Shown here: positions 51,424-63,589 of the stretch, piece by piece
Layout of the letters: each line of letters begins with the position of its first letter
Position numbering within the stretch: the first letter of the stretch is position 1
Assembly (NCBI GenBank): GCA_032173965.1
Contig: CM063283.1
Span: 111,733,108 to 111,797,107 of the forward strand
Source: Sitta carolinensis
Lineage: Eukaryota > Chordata > Aves > Passeriformes > Sittidae
Direction of reading: 5' to 3'
DNA: 64,000 nucleotides
Program-made: the position numbers and the translations under genes
The notes under the pieces: generated by a model
The model's input: the letters and a program-made list of their open reading frames with translations, nothing else
Told to the model about the DNA's origin: nothing
Databases searched by the model: none

Positions 51424-54400
51424 TATTTGTAAGTGGGCAGTTTGGCCTGATGGAATCCTTGAGTCTGCAGCATTCTGCAGATTTTTTTTTTTATACTTTT
51501 TTTTTTTAGTTCCAACTATGTAGTGAATTTTATTAATTAGAAGAATGTTTCCCAGCTCAGCAGGCAGGCTCCAGCAGCCCCAGGAGGTGGGGTAGGGCAC
51601 ACTGTGAAGGAGAACTTGGAGGGCAGGGAGAGCTGCTCACCTTTCCCACCCACCTGCACGTCTATTCCCACAGTAATGAATATAATTCCCTCTGAAAAAT
51701 CACCCATGCAGCTTCCCCTGACACTTTTGGCACCTCTCCCTGGGTCAGGGTCAGCTTCCCCACAGGTGAGTCTTTTGACTCAGGCAACAGCTCCAAAAAC
51801 TTCTCTCCTCTTTACACATAAAGAGTGTTTAAAAAAGTTCTGTCGAAGCCCTCAGAGTTTTGGTGCCAACGAATTAAAATGAGTCTGAGCCCCGTATGGC
51901 TGCTCTGATCCAGAGGTGAAGTGGTTTTCCATCTGTCTAGCTCAATATTTTAGTTGACTCACCTGGATGTGCCTCTGTTTCCATATACACAGGACCTTGG
52001 ATTTCTCAGATCCTGTTTCAAGCCCTTCCGAGGAAATAAGGGCTGGTCCGCCCCAGGGAGCTGTTGTGAAACACACTGGAGTGGGAATTTGAAATGCAGC
52101 ACTTTGCCTGCATTAACTCCTTCTGGGAATGCTCTGTTCTGCACACAGAGTGCTCAGCAGCTCAGTGTAAACCACCCTGCTAAAATTAGAATGAGTAAAA
52201 CCAGGTAATCTTAATCAAAATAGGGTTTTCAAACTTATGTATTTTTCTTTAACCAACCCCAGTGATGTTTACATTTTAATCAGCTGTTATCAGCCTAGGG
52301 AGTTTCACCCATTTCCCATTTCCTGTCCCCGGTGTTTGACTTGGTTGAAAGCAGTTCCTTGCCCCAAATTCAACCTTGTGCAGCCCTGCCAAGCTGTGCC
52401 AGCCCAGCAGAGAGGCTGGGGGTCCAAATGCTGGGAACTGAGGGGAGCCCTTAGGATGAGCACTGCTGGCAGTGTGCTGCTGAGCCCTGATTCACGCCGC
52501 AGGAAATGCAATGTACAGCCGCTTTCACTCTCAGCTCTGGGGGTTTGTGGACGGAGGCAGAGGCTGATTAAGGTTTAGTCCCCCCCTGTCACATAAGTGC
52601 TGACTCGTGGGGTGCTCCATCCTGGCACCCAATTCAGTTTAATCACTGTGCAGCCTTCCCATTTCTGTGAATTATCTGCACTGCCCTCATAAACCTTGAG
52701 TGGGAGCAGGGAGAAATTAAAGGAGGGGACAAAGTAAAAATATACAGAGAAATAAACCAACAAATGCATGAACAGACACATCCCTGCTCAAAAGAATGAG
52801 GAGCATTCACTCAATTAGTCTGGACAGACTTTTCAACTGCGAGGTGGTAGGTGAGAATTCAGGACCTGCTTTGTGTTGTGGACACTGCAAAATTTTCTGC
52901 ATTTTTGTAGTTGATGTAATTGTCTCTGTGTTGGAGTGAGTTAATTAAATGTTACTGCAATATTTACTGGTGTCTGTTCGGTTTTTAAAAACACTTAATT
53001 CTATGTTCCTGTCAGTTGACTTTGTGCCAAAACCATCTTGCCTTCTCCATGCTTCTATTTTGGTTTATGCTACCTTCAGTAACCCAGTGTGGTTTTATGA
53101 ACATGTCTCTGATAAAGAGGAAGAAACTGTTACAAATAAAAAATAAAAATAAAAGGTTGTTTATTGTCACTGGAAAGGCAGTTCATAAAAAAATTAAAGC
53201 ATACTATCTCAAACAGTAATTCATATATATGTTTCTTATAATATTCACTTAGTGCTCTATGTGCATAGGAACGTGTGAGAGATCTTTGGATATTTTTTCA
53301 CCTATCTAAAGTAGTTGCAAAACCATTTCTATTTTATGGAATTTAAACAGGATAGTTCCTATCATCCATGGGCAGCTCTCAACTTGGAGGAAGTGAGAGT
53401 TGAACAGGGTTGTGTTTCCTCGTGATTCTGCTTGTGGGTGACAGTGCAGAAACCAAGCAGATTTTTGGCTTATTTCTCCCAGCCAGGATCAGGGTTAATC
53501 ATAATAACACTCCATGGTGAGCTTACTCTCCCTTCTGTCCACCTGATCCTTTCAAACCAAGACAAACACACCTCCTGCTGCCCCAGTTTTTCCCAACTCT
53601 GTGGTAAGAAAGAGCATTTTTAATGCATTCTCTATATTGCAAGCTACCTCTTGTGCTAAAATTATTGTCGTGGCTTCAAAGGTGGTGTCCTGCCCGTGGC
53701 TGTGTTGGAGCCACATTCCACTGACAGCCTTTCATAGCAGATGCCTTGATTGTTTGAGTAAGGGCTAAACTATGGGCTGCATTTGCTGTGCATGCCACTG
53801 AGCCCCAGAGCCGGGCAGGGTGGGAGCAGAGCCTCCCGGATGAAAAGCTGAAGGGTAATAAGGCAATTTGTGGGATTCTGCTCCTGGAACAGATCGTTCT
53901 CTGCTTGCTTCGAACTAATCAGTTTGGCTTTGTTTTGTCAAACGTGTCAACAGGGTCCAAATTGGATTGGAATCCTCTTAGTGAAGCCCCAAGATGTGTG
54001 TCTCTTCAATTTATGGGTTAGCTGTTACTGACAAAATGCCATCAGTGGGTGCAAGGCAACATAAACGTGTTCATTCTCCCTCTGGAGATTAGCTGACAGA
54101 TGCATTATTATTTGTCTGGAGAACTCCACTCACTCCAGTGACCTGACAGTGTAAGGTTTCTAGTGCTTAAGAGGAACAAAAATCACACATCACTGTGATC
54201 ATAACATCAGAAAACAAAGCCCAGTAGGACAGGTGACACTCCTCTCTGGCTGTATAGCATAAATATGGGAATGGGGAAAAGTCAGATGTGGAGGAAAAGG
54301 AATATGGGGTGTTTCAAAGATGTTCAGGAACAGTGAAACCATTTGCTCTCCTGGTCTGTGCTGGAAAAGATGAGAAGTAATGAGCATCAGTTACAAGAGA

Positions 54401-55299
54401 GGTGCAAGATCTATCGTAGGCAAGGTGAGGTTTCAGGATTTCCTGTCTTTTAATAAAGATTTGAGGGTTCTGACCCTTTCCTAATCCTACATGAATCCTT
54501 GCTCAGACCTCTGTGCCAGGAAATTGCCTGTATTCCATGCACTGGGGGGGATTTGGGCTGTGATCAAGGTTTTACATTCTTGTTCTTCTTGAGAGAACCT
54601 CCTGACAAAGAGCAGAAATGGACTCACTGTGCACCTACTTGGTTACAAGAGCTAGGCAAGTCCTTTTTGGTAAATGAATTTTATGTATTCATTTCTGAGC
54701 CTTAAAGATATCCAAAGTGTCATTTAGTTTCATTCGCCTGTGTTCTTATCATCAAGAATATTTTCTTTCCCTGCCTTCTGTTCTTGAATTTGCATTTGGT
54801 CCTCTTGATTCTCAGGTCTTTGGCTGGGTGCAGGCTATGATTTCACCTTTCTAAAAAGGGACATTTCTGCATCGCTGTCACCTTTGTTATGTAGATGAGA
54901 GACACTTGTGGCTGCTCCTTGCATGAGATGATAAGATATTCCTTTACATATGTCTGAAGTTTTCTCCTGAAAGTAGATTTTTAGCTCTATTTACACCTAA
55001 ACATAAAAGCACTCGGGATTTTCCCCTTGTCACATGTCAACGGCCAGAACTTTCTAATTCTGCTGTTAAAGTTGCATTGTGCCCACAGTATCAGAGAGTT
55101 CTGAGCTCTAGAGATCTGAGGACAGAGCTTTTTAAATGCAAAGATTGTTTGGTGGCTTGCTGATTGCTTGTGGTTAACCACTGTTCAAATTTAAATATAA
55201 AGACAGAAAGCACAAAGATTTTTAAAAAAATAGTAAGTAGAGTTCTGGAGAGGTACAGTTGACATTTATTCACTGCCCCATCATCCTGGTGCTCCAGGG
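49471..55299. other. Intergenic DNA with 52-base T tract
   Basis: A long AT-rich stretch. An uninterrupted run of 52 T lies at 51371-51422. No gene, RNA gene or CRISPR-like array seen. Short frames on both strands are at chance level. Confidence 0.65.
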
Positions 55300-55360
55300 A
55301 CTAGGAAGACTGGAGATATTCCAGAACTGTCTGGACACAACCCTGTGCCATGGACATTTG
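55300..55360 (+). mobile_element. CR1 LINE short fragment, sense
   Basis: 'gagatattccagaactgtct' and 'ggacacaaccctgtgccatg' match the CR1 segment also seen at 5090-5140. It is about 60 bases with no tail. Confidence 0.6.
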
Positions 55361-56339
55361 CAGGGTTAAATGTCCTGTTTGCAACACTGCTAAAAATTCT
55401 AAAAATATAACAGACTAAATAAAAATATTTCTAAAAATAAAAAATACAACAGGTATAAATATGTCTAAAAATATAACAGACATAAATACGTGATTACTGC
55501 TTCAGCTTCTGCATAAGAAAGCACAGTCCTCAAGTGCAGCATTTTTTTTTTTTTTTTTTTTTGTTGGTTTAGGTTGTTTAAAGGAATTTAGGTTGTTTAG
55601 GTGTATTTAAAGGAAGGTGTAGGCTTAGCTGTAGGTGTAGATGGAAACACTTAAGAACCCCCCAAAACAAAAGGCTGTGCCATGTCCTGCTTGTGGAGGG
55701 ATGGTCAACAACACCAATTATTTTTATCATGCACAGAATCAAGTTGCAGGAAACAGCAATTTCTGTTTTCTCATTTCTGTTTATGTTTTTAAGGTTTTCA
55801 TTTAACGTGCATTTGTAATTTAATAAATATCTCTAGTTGCATAGAAGACAACTTCATGAGAGCAGGGTTTGCTCCAGGAAGGTTGTTGTGCTCATGAAGC
55901 ACAGAAATTCTCTTGCCTTTGTGTGTTCGGTATTTTCTTCACCAGAACATTCCCTTACCTCAGCCAACTGTGTATTACTCTCCTGCAAGCTAAAAAGGGA
56001 GGGACAGGTGGTGTTTTTGTTCTGGTTTTAAGTCCTTAGAATATACTTAGGATTTGTGGATGTTCTGTTGATGGAAAGTGGGTGACATTGTCAGGAGATC
56101 TCAAATTTGAAACTCCTGGTTTTTTGAACAGGCTTTATTCTGTTTGGGATATTTAGTTACTGACAAACAATCCCCTTCATTCAGCCTAATCTAAATTTTC
56201 TAGTGAAAAAGAATATTGAAAATGTCTCAATGCTATATGGCTATATTAACGGTACTGGCAGCTTAATTAATAATAAGTTATTAATTAATAAATCTTCCAA
56301 AAGTTATTTGTTTTGCCACGAAATAGTTCCTGTTTAAAT

Positions 56340-56421
56340 TCAGAAAAAATATTTGCTTGACAGAACGGTCGGAAGCGTTCTGCCAGTGAAAAGCTGCTGC
56401 AAGATCACACGAGGAAACATG
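56340..56421 (+). pseudogene. HINFP-like relic, fragment 1
   Basis: Read in the frame of 56364, it gives KRSASEKLLQDHTRKH, matching the HINFP finger half with KR(F)A.E.LL.DH...H. Further upstream the same frame has TTT GCT TGA CAG AAC GGT, so the first ligand Cys is a stop and the second is Gly. Donor CATG|GTAAGT at 56421/56422 is perfect. If a CAG acceptor at 56361-56363 is used, the finger would lack its cysteines. Confidence 0.65.
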
Positions 56422-58803
56422 GTAAGTTTGAGCTTCTTAAAATAAAACACACTTTTCCCAAGGTTAGATAAACTACAGGTCAGACAAACAACAGAGTTAC
56501 AAGCATTGTTATATCAGCTCAGAAAATTGATATATGAACCTAGGTCAACCGTAGGAAAGGTAGGAACTGCCTGTGCCTCTGAGGCATGGAAATTCCATTC
56601 TTTGTGCCTTCAAACCGAGAAGTTGGAGGGGCTTTTCTCTCTTGCAGCGGCTGCCGTGCAGATGTTTATTCTCCCCGGCACCTCTGTTTGTTCTCTCTCA
56701 GGACCCAGGGCCAAGGTGCGCTCCAGCTGGGGCTGCAGCCCTGCTCACCTTGCAGCACGGACTGCCCGGTCCCTCCCTGACCTAACCACAAACTCCCTGG
56801 GGCGCCCAGGATTCCCACAAGGCAGCGCTGACTTGCTGGGAAAGAATCCTGCAGCAGCTGAGCGGGAGGAAAGCTGAGCTGTTGCTGTGGGACACACAGG
56901 AAACGCAGAGAGCAGGGTGGGTCTGCCCTGGGAACGGGAATATTCCAGCCATGCAGCCAGACCTGGGAACCTTCGGGTTGTATAAACACCCCAATAGCTT
57001 TGTGCAGACTTGCTCAGTCGCGGGAGATGCTGCTTTCCAGTTGCATTCTTCAGGAAACATGATTTCTCACTGGCTGCAATTCCACACATTGAGGCTTAGG
57101 CACTCTGCGTTTCATTAGATTAGACTCACAGTGCTTTTGGAAAGAGACTGGAAATAAATCCAAATGGAGATTTTTATTTTTGTTTTATTAACTAATGAAG
57201 CTTTTAAAATATGCTGCTTGGTTTGGATGTTTTTCTGGGTTTTAAACGTAACACTGATAGATAAATCTATCAATCTATCTATCTAAAGATAAATCTGAAA
57301 TATTAAATAAAGCGCCTGTCTAAATGAACTATTTGTTTCTGGACACTCTGGCTGTGATTAAAACTTTGTGAATTGTACAAGGTGCCTGGCTGTCCTTGTC
57401 CCTGATAATTCTGCCTTGTTCTGCTTGCACAGGCAGGGAAAATCTCAAGGTGGCTGGAGTAGGAACCAGGCTGACGTGAACCTGTGTCAGATCCCAGGAA
57501 GGGAACGGAGGGAGCTGGGAGGCATCCTGGGGTCCCAGCTGCTCAGGCACAGCCTAAAGCCATTCAGACATTGAAGCCAGTTCCGTCCCTGGGTCATGAT
57601 TCAGCTTTCTTTGGCAATTCTGGCAGCACACACGCCTGCATGTCAGTGCAGCGTGCCAGTGCAGACATGACATTCCCATATTCCTACCCTGGTGCATTGC
57701 ATAACAGCTTGCTGATAAATATTCTCTTTTAAAGAGCTTGCTTACCTATAGGAAATTATTCTGAAATAAGCTGTGATGTGAATGCAAATGTTGTAGATAT
57801 TCTGAACTCGCTCCCTACGTGGACGTATTTACATGGCAGATAACTAAGTCAACGTGGATGCTCCCATTCCAAGAGCCTGTTAAATTCACTGACACAGTTT
57901 CACAGATTAACTTATTCCAGACTGGTTTTCCACATGAAACTATTTATGTTAGGGAGAAAAGCAAAACAAAATTCCTGGTCTGAGACAAACTATGAGGAAA
58001 AATACCTGTGCAGGGAGTGATTCGGGAATATTGCAATGCATTATATTCACTTCCTTTTTTTTTTTTTTTTTTCGAGACAACACGACTGTTCTTCTCTGGA
58101 CATCTGTAAAGCAGTGGGCTGGTTACAAAACAATGCACGGTTTCAAATCCCTATCAGCCCAGCTTTTGTCCAAATGCAAGCATTCCTTGCAGAGGCTCTC
58201 CCCACGGCGCTGATCCACGGGCACAAAGCCGCGTTTGTCCAGGGGAAGGGATTCCAGCCCTGCCTGCCAGAGGCTGTCCCAAAGCCAGAGCCAGAGCAAT
58301 CCCATCTTGGCCAGCAGCTGAGCCAGCCCTGAGCACGGCCGTGCCTCCAGGGGATAATTCCCAATAAACCCGCAGTGGACCAAGGAGGATGGGTGCTCTC
58401 CCTGCTGCCCTTGTGAGAGTGGGAATATCTCGAACACTTACAGCAGGTTTGACAGTGCTTGTCCCTCCAGACAGCATCCACCTTCTAAAAACCCTCCAAA
58501 TGTGCCCAGGGAGAAACAATAATCATCCTTTTTGCGAGGGCCTAGGGGGTGAAACATGATCTTACCATCTATTTTTTGGAAGTAACCAGAAACGCTGTAA
58601 ATTGACCATTATTTCACTGCACTCTTTTCTGGATCTGCATTTCATTTTGATCTCATTTTTCTCTGTAAATTTTATTAATATGCTAATTTTAAAATCACAT
58701 TTTCTTTTTTTCTTTTTTTTTTTTTTTTGGTCATGCAGCAGACAAAAAATCCTGGTGAAGCTGTGATAAAGCACATAAAGCATGTTTTTTATTATCTTTT
58801 CTG
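56422..58803. other. Intron-like spacer in the HINFP-like relic
   Basis: 2.4 kb of non-coding sequence with a TCTA/GATA microsatellite at about 57259-57296 and a T-tract at about 58054-58072. No other coding signal. Confidence 0.5.
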
Positions 58804-58910
58804 GTTAACTGTGTCACCTACAGCCTTTGTGGGATGGAGAGAACAGATGCCTCCTCTCTGTGGCATCCAATTTTGACACCATCATTCCATTGTCACCTCT
58901 GTGACAACAG
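58804..58910 (+). pseudogene. HINFP-like relic, fragment 2
   Basis: The frame reads VNCVTYSLCGM, then SSLWHPI and FHCHLCDN, aligning with HINFP VNHYKCPLCDM, SSLRNHM and FKCDCCDY. The 11-residue VN..LC.M stretch keeps HINFP spacing exactly. The base pair before 58805, where an AG acceptor is expected, is GG. A CAG at 58821-58823 could be a cryptic acceptor. Donor ACAACAG|GTAAGA is good. Confidence 0.65.
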
Positions 58911-59443
58911 GTAAGAAAATTTGAGGCTCGTGGCGTGGTGATGTGACAAACCAAGCTGCACACACAAGCACTGGCAAATTATTTTAACTTTTCCTGAGAA
59001 GATGAGAGGCCTGGGCTTTGGATGCTGGAAATGGGGTAAAATTCATCAATATTTAAGTGCCTTTGAATTCACAGAGTGTGTGGATAGAAGGAAATAACTG
59101 GAATTTCTAAACCAAAGAGGGTGATTGGTAAAGGACAAGAATTTTCTCTAAGTGAACATAAAGAAAGGGTGATAGTTGTGGAAAAATAACCTGGATTTGG
59201 GCATGGTGTGGATGTGTGGGAAGAAAGAAGGAATGGAAAAATAAATTAAGAGCACATCAAAGAGACGTCTGTGCCATCCCCTTTCCACGGGTGGAAAAAC
59301 TGAGGCAGAGAAGCAATTTACACATATTCCACTTTCACTTGTCATTTTCAGAGCCAAAAATTTCTACCTCCCAGTCCTGAACATTAACCACAAGGCTATT
59401 CCTCTGTAGTATTCTATCTGTTATTTGTTTACCTTGTTTTCAG

Positions 59444-59583
59444 TTTTACAGAGCTCCTCTGATCTCCATCAACATGTTGAAACACACAGTGATTCAGGTG
59501 CCTACAGCTGTGATGGTGGAGGATGTGGTTTTATTTCATGGATTTCACCATCTTTGAGACAGCAGAGCAAGAGAGTGCATGTG
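59444..59583 (+). pseudogene. HINFP-like relic, fragment 3
   Basis: After the acceptor TTGTTTTCAG the first seven bases are one too many compared with HINFP, then the frame gives SSSDLHQHVETHSDSGAYSC and GFISWISPSLRQQSKRVH. This aligns with HINFP LIDLQKHLDTH, AYRCD and SLCSIKSHYRKVH. The ligand His in the last finger is Gln. Donor CATGTG|GTGAGT follows. Confidence 0.65.
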
Positions 59584-62500
59584 GTGAGTGTAATAAACAG
59601 CAGGGTAAAATACATTTCTCTAAACAAGACTAAAGTTTCAAATTTGTGTGCATTTGGTTTCGTGTGAATTAATGAAATATTTTGGTTTTGCACCGAATCC
59701 AGCGTTTATTCGCACACATTTCTATGACTCTTGCAAGTGTTATGCAAATACCTGATTCCTCCGTTTGAGTGCTCACTGTAGGTACATGCAGTTCCATTCT
59801 CAGAGGTTTGAACTCTGGCCAACCTCTTCCCACCTCCCTTTTTTTTTTTTTTTTTTAAAGGAAAAGAACCCCACATGCCAATTCTAATCTCAACAGCAAA
59901 GTATTCCAGGGATTAAAATCCAACATCACCTTTCTGGATTGGTAGTCCATACTTAGAACTAATATGTTACCTGAAAATAGGGAAACTTTTAATCATGTGA
60001 GTGTGGTCACACATTAAAATTCAGTTGGGGCTGCTATAATTTATGCATGCTTGCTGCCTGTTTCTTCAGCTTCCTGAGCTGTGATCACTGCTGTGCTGTA
60101 AAATCAAGATATTTTGTTGGGATCTGTTGTCACCCTGCTCCTGGGGATCTGCTGTAGCAACGGCCAGTGCAGAGAATTCCCACCTTCACTGGGGTTCCTT
60201 AATCAGACAAGTTCTGACAACCACAAATTGGAAATATTTTAGGAAGCTACTTCAAAACTTCTTCACCTATTTAGTGTGGTTTTCCCCTTTTCAACAGGGG
60301 ATTAATTTTTGTCATATATATGGGCAAGCCTCCCACGACTCTAACAGTCTTCCTTTCCAAGAGGAATTCTGAAATATAAATTCCCTATCTGTCAAAACAT
60401 TTCTCCTGGAGTCATTCACTGACCCAACATCTTCAAAAAGTTCATAACCTCAGCAGCCATTCCCATTTCAGGTATGGTACCAGCTGATCCTTGCTCAGAT
60501 CATAAAGTATTTCTTCTAAAACCTTCTGATTTAGAGATCCAGATAATTAATTTAAAGTTTTCTAAAATTCAGTGTTAGACATTCTGAGTGTGAAACAATT
60601 TACTACTTTGCATTAGGATTTTCATCATGGTAGTAAAATTTAAGGTGGTTAAACCAAGGAAATAAAAAGGATTTTTTGCTTTTACAGCTTTTACAACTGT
60701 GAAAATCTTGTCACTGACACTGGTAAAAGAAATTTTTTTATCCCTGAAAGTTGTATTCACAGAAGAGAGGACAGAAATATATGAATGGCTTCTGTATAAA
60801 CAAGCTCCTTGCTCCATTTTGGGACAAGAAAATCCAACAAATAAAATATTAGCATGAATATGGATCTCCTGTTTTCTCTTACATGCTGCATAATTGATAA
60901 AAGCTTCTTACTGGAGCCCTCCTGCAGGTGTTCCATCACTGAGAGTGTCTTTTGTTTGAGTGCCACAGAGTAAACAACAACCTAATTCATCTTTTAATTG
61001 CTGACATTATCAGTTTTGGCAATCTAATTAGATATTATTCTTATTTTCTGCTGCAAACACTGTGTTTGTAGTTGGCGTTTTCATTATTTTCAATCTTTCT
61101 TTTCCCCTTAGACATAAAGATGACAATGAAAGTCACTGGAGTTTGGATGCAGCCAAGGTTTGGGGCAGGATCCCCAGACAGTGACAAATAAGTCTTGACC
61201 AAGTCAAAACAGTTTTGGCAGAGATGGAATGGAACTGGACTTGGGAATTCAAAGAGATTTCTAGAAAAAGTCTTTTATTGGATTTTTACTATGAAAAAAG
61301 ATGGGGTTTTTTACTCTTTGGAAGAGGTTTGCTTTCTTAAACAAAGTAAGTTTTAAAGTCTCCACCTTAATCCTTGTCAAATCTCGTTTATACCTGTATT
61401 TTCTCAGCTTTCCTGTTAAATTATTCTGAGGTGCTTAGAGAATATATGCAGGACCAACACAGTGTTATGCACATACAATAAGTTCATTCATAGCCTTTTT
61501 AAGTTCTGTATATTCATATAGCATATATATGTGTTCATTTGTTCATTCAAAACATACGGACAGTGGGGAAAATGTTGAGCCAATGCATGACCACAAAGAG
61601 TTCGAGTTGGTAGGCAAAACATCCCATTTTTTATTAGCCCACTGTGTTAATTATTAGAAATTAGATAACACCTTGAGATGTTATACAGTGAGATGTATAA
61701 AAGAATATAACATTTTTTGGCAGGCTTCTTAGCTTTATTTAGTGACTTCAAAAGTATTTCCGGAGTTATCAGAGGGACTTCCTTGTTACAATGGAAATAT
61801 TGCGAAGGGATTTACAAACCCTGTCACAAATACAGTCACAATGAAAGGGGCAGGAGTAAAAATCTCCCTTTTTGTTCCTGCCACAAAAGCTCCTCCTCTA
61901 TTTTTTTTTTTTTTTTCCCTCGGGTTTTATTCCCATTAAATACACCGGGCTGTAAAATGCTGTTCCAAAAGCACTTGGACATCTGTGCAGAGGGAGAAGG
62001 CCAGACACACGTGGGTGTCAGCCTGATTTAATCTGCATGAATCAGGCAGGCAGCATTTTTAATCCTTCACAGCAGCAGTGACTCACGTTTCTCCGGGCGT
62101 GCATCGGTACCACTATAGCCTCTGGGATTTCCCCTGCTAAATATCAAAGGCCTGCAACCAACAGCAGAGGTGCTAACCCTTCCCAAGAAAAGAGTGCTTT
62201 GCAATGAAAAGTCCTTTACAATGGAAAGTCCTTTATGATGGAAAGCGTTAGTCAGCCAGAACGCGCAGGAGCCTTTTCCAGGTTTTTACAGCAGCTCACC
62301 TGAACTCTCTAATGTAATATCCCACATTTTACAGCCCGTCAGGAGAGGCTCTGCCTTCAGTGCAGGCTGCACCGCAGGTACCAAGGGTGATTTACACCGG
62401 GGCCAGTCGAGGTTTCACACGGCAGATTAAAACGCGGTCATTTCATTTGGGCTTGCGCTGTGGAGTTGGAAACGAGCAAGAATACAACCTGCAAGTCCAA

Positions 62501-63169
62501 AATTCCCACTTCTTCGTGTGAGCCTATTAAATACATTTTGTAAGGCAAAATCAACTGTGGGGTCAGACCGAATGGGATGATAACTTATTAGCAGAGAGCT
62601 ATTTGTGAAAATATTTTTTTTTCATAATTGCCCTTGGTTATGCTGCTTAATGACACTCTAGAGTTTTATTCTATTATTACTTAAGTACCTGGCTTATTTC
62701 ATTATTATTTACACAAGGGATTTGCAAAGATAAAAGTTACTTTTTTTTTTTTTCTTTTTTTTTTTTTTTTGGCCAGTAATCTATTTTAGAATTAACAGTT
62801 TTGTATCAGGTTGTATATAGAGGGTTTGTTGGTTCTAGTAGACAACAGTAGCTAACAATGACGAGTTTCAGAGGTTTTTTTCAAATTCTATGCTGATTTT
62901 TAAAAATCTTATGCCAAAATTTTGATAATCTTTTGTTAAGATTTTAATAATCTTTCGTTAAGATTATTAATACCCAAGATGCTGGTGTGAATGCACAAAA
63001 TAAAACACCCATTTGAAAGCACTTTGCTGAAAAGACGCGCCTTTTCTTCCACCCGATTTTGACAGCAAATTTTAATTTGTTCTTTTTTTTCTTACTGAAA
63101 CGACTGTGCGTGAACATTTTTGGGTCTGAAAAGCAGAATTTGGGCTGTGCCAAATTTTCAAGATGATTC
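59584..63169. other. Intergenic DNA downstream of the relic
   Basis: AT-rich non-coding sequence with T-tracts at about 59840-59857, 61902-61917 and 62740-62771. I found no convincing next HINFP-like exon and no start of RIPK4, the gene expected downstream from human gene order. Confidence 0.6.
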
Positions 63170-63580
63170 TAAATTTGGTTTCTCGGCAGCGAGCGCCGGG
63201 TGCTGTCCCATAGAGGAGGCGCCTGCGGTCCGAGCGCTCCGGACTCACTCGGATTTTGCCACGCAAATCTCTTTATTCGACACCCTCTCCATCACCCGGC
63301 GCCTCCAGGAGGAGGAACAAGGGCATCGTTTGCCGGGATTTGTGGGATCCAGCCTGAAAAACAGCTCCTGGTGCTGCGCCGCGGGGATGGGGCGGCCGTG
63401 AGTCAGCGGCACCGGAGCATCAGATAAGGGATGGAAAAGCAGCGCGGTGTCTGCCGCGGCTCCGGCACGAAAATTCGGGCCGGGGCTCCAGCCCTGGGCT
63501 CTGCCGAGGAGGCAGGAGCTCGCCAAAATCCCTCCTGGCCATGCCCGCCGAGGTGGTGCCCTGCGGAGCAGCCGGCGGCA
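63170..63580. promoter_or_regulatory. CpG-rich patch, possible promoter or enhancer
   Basis: About 400 bases much richer in GC and CpG than the surrounding AT-rich DNA. It contains TGAGTCAGC (AP-1/MAF type) at 63399-63407 and AGATAAGG (GATA type) at 63422-63429, with no TATA box evident. No exon with a recognisable protein is visible. It may be an unmethylated regulatory island for a gene beyond the window. RIPK4 would fit human gene order, but this is inference. Confidence 0.4.
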
Positions 63581-63589
63581 GGAAAAATG

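Larger units (their letters stand above)
56340..59583 (+). pseudogene. HINFP-like zinc finger gene relic, intron-bearing
   Basis: Three spaced fragments on the + strand translate to consecutive C2H2 fingers in the same order and spacing as fingers of HINFP (MIZF), the factor that activates histone H4 genes at G1/S. Two of the three donor sites are good. Damage: stop codon at a zinc-ligand Cys (fragment 1), GG in place of the AG acceptor before VN (fragment 2), a one-base insertion at the start of fragment 3 and His-to-Gln at a ligand. Because introns separate the pieces it is not a retrocopy. Upstream and downstream HINFP regions were not found. The identification is from remembered HINFP protein and needs a search. 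The alternative is a diverged but functional ZNF gene with other exons outside view. Confidence 0.65.

Noticed and set aside
61113..61170. Possible further HINFP-like exon after CCCCTTAG (HKDDNESHW...)
   Set aside because: Only a weak resemblance to the acidic EHEDG region of HINFP, no donor in phase and no zinc-finger residues.
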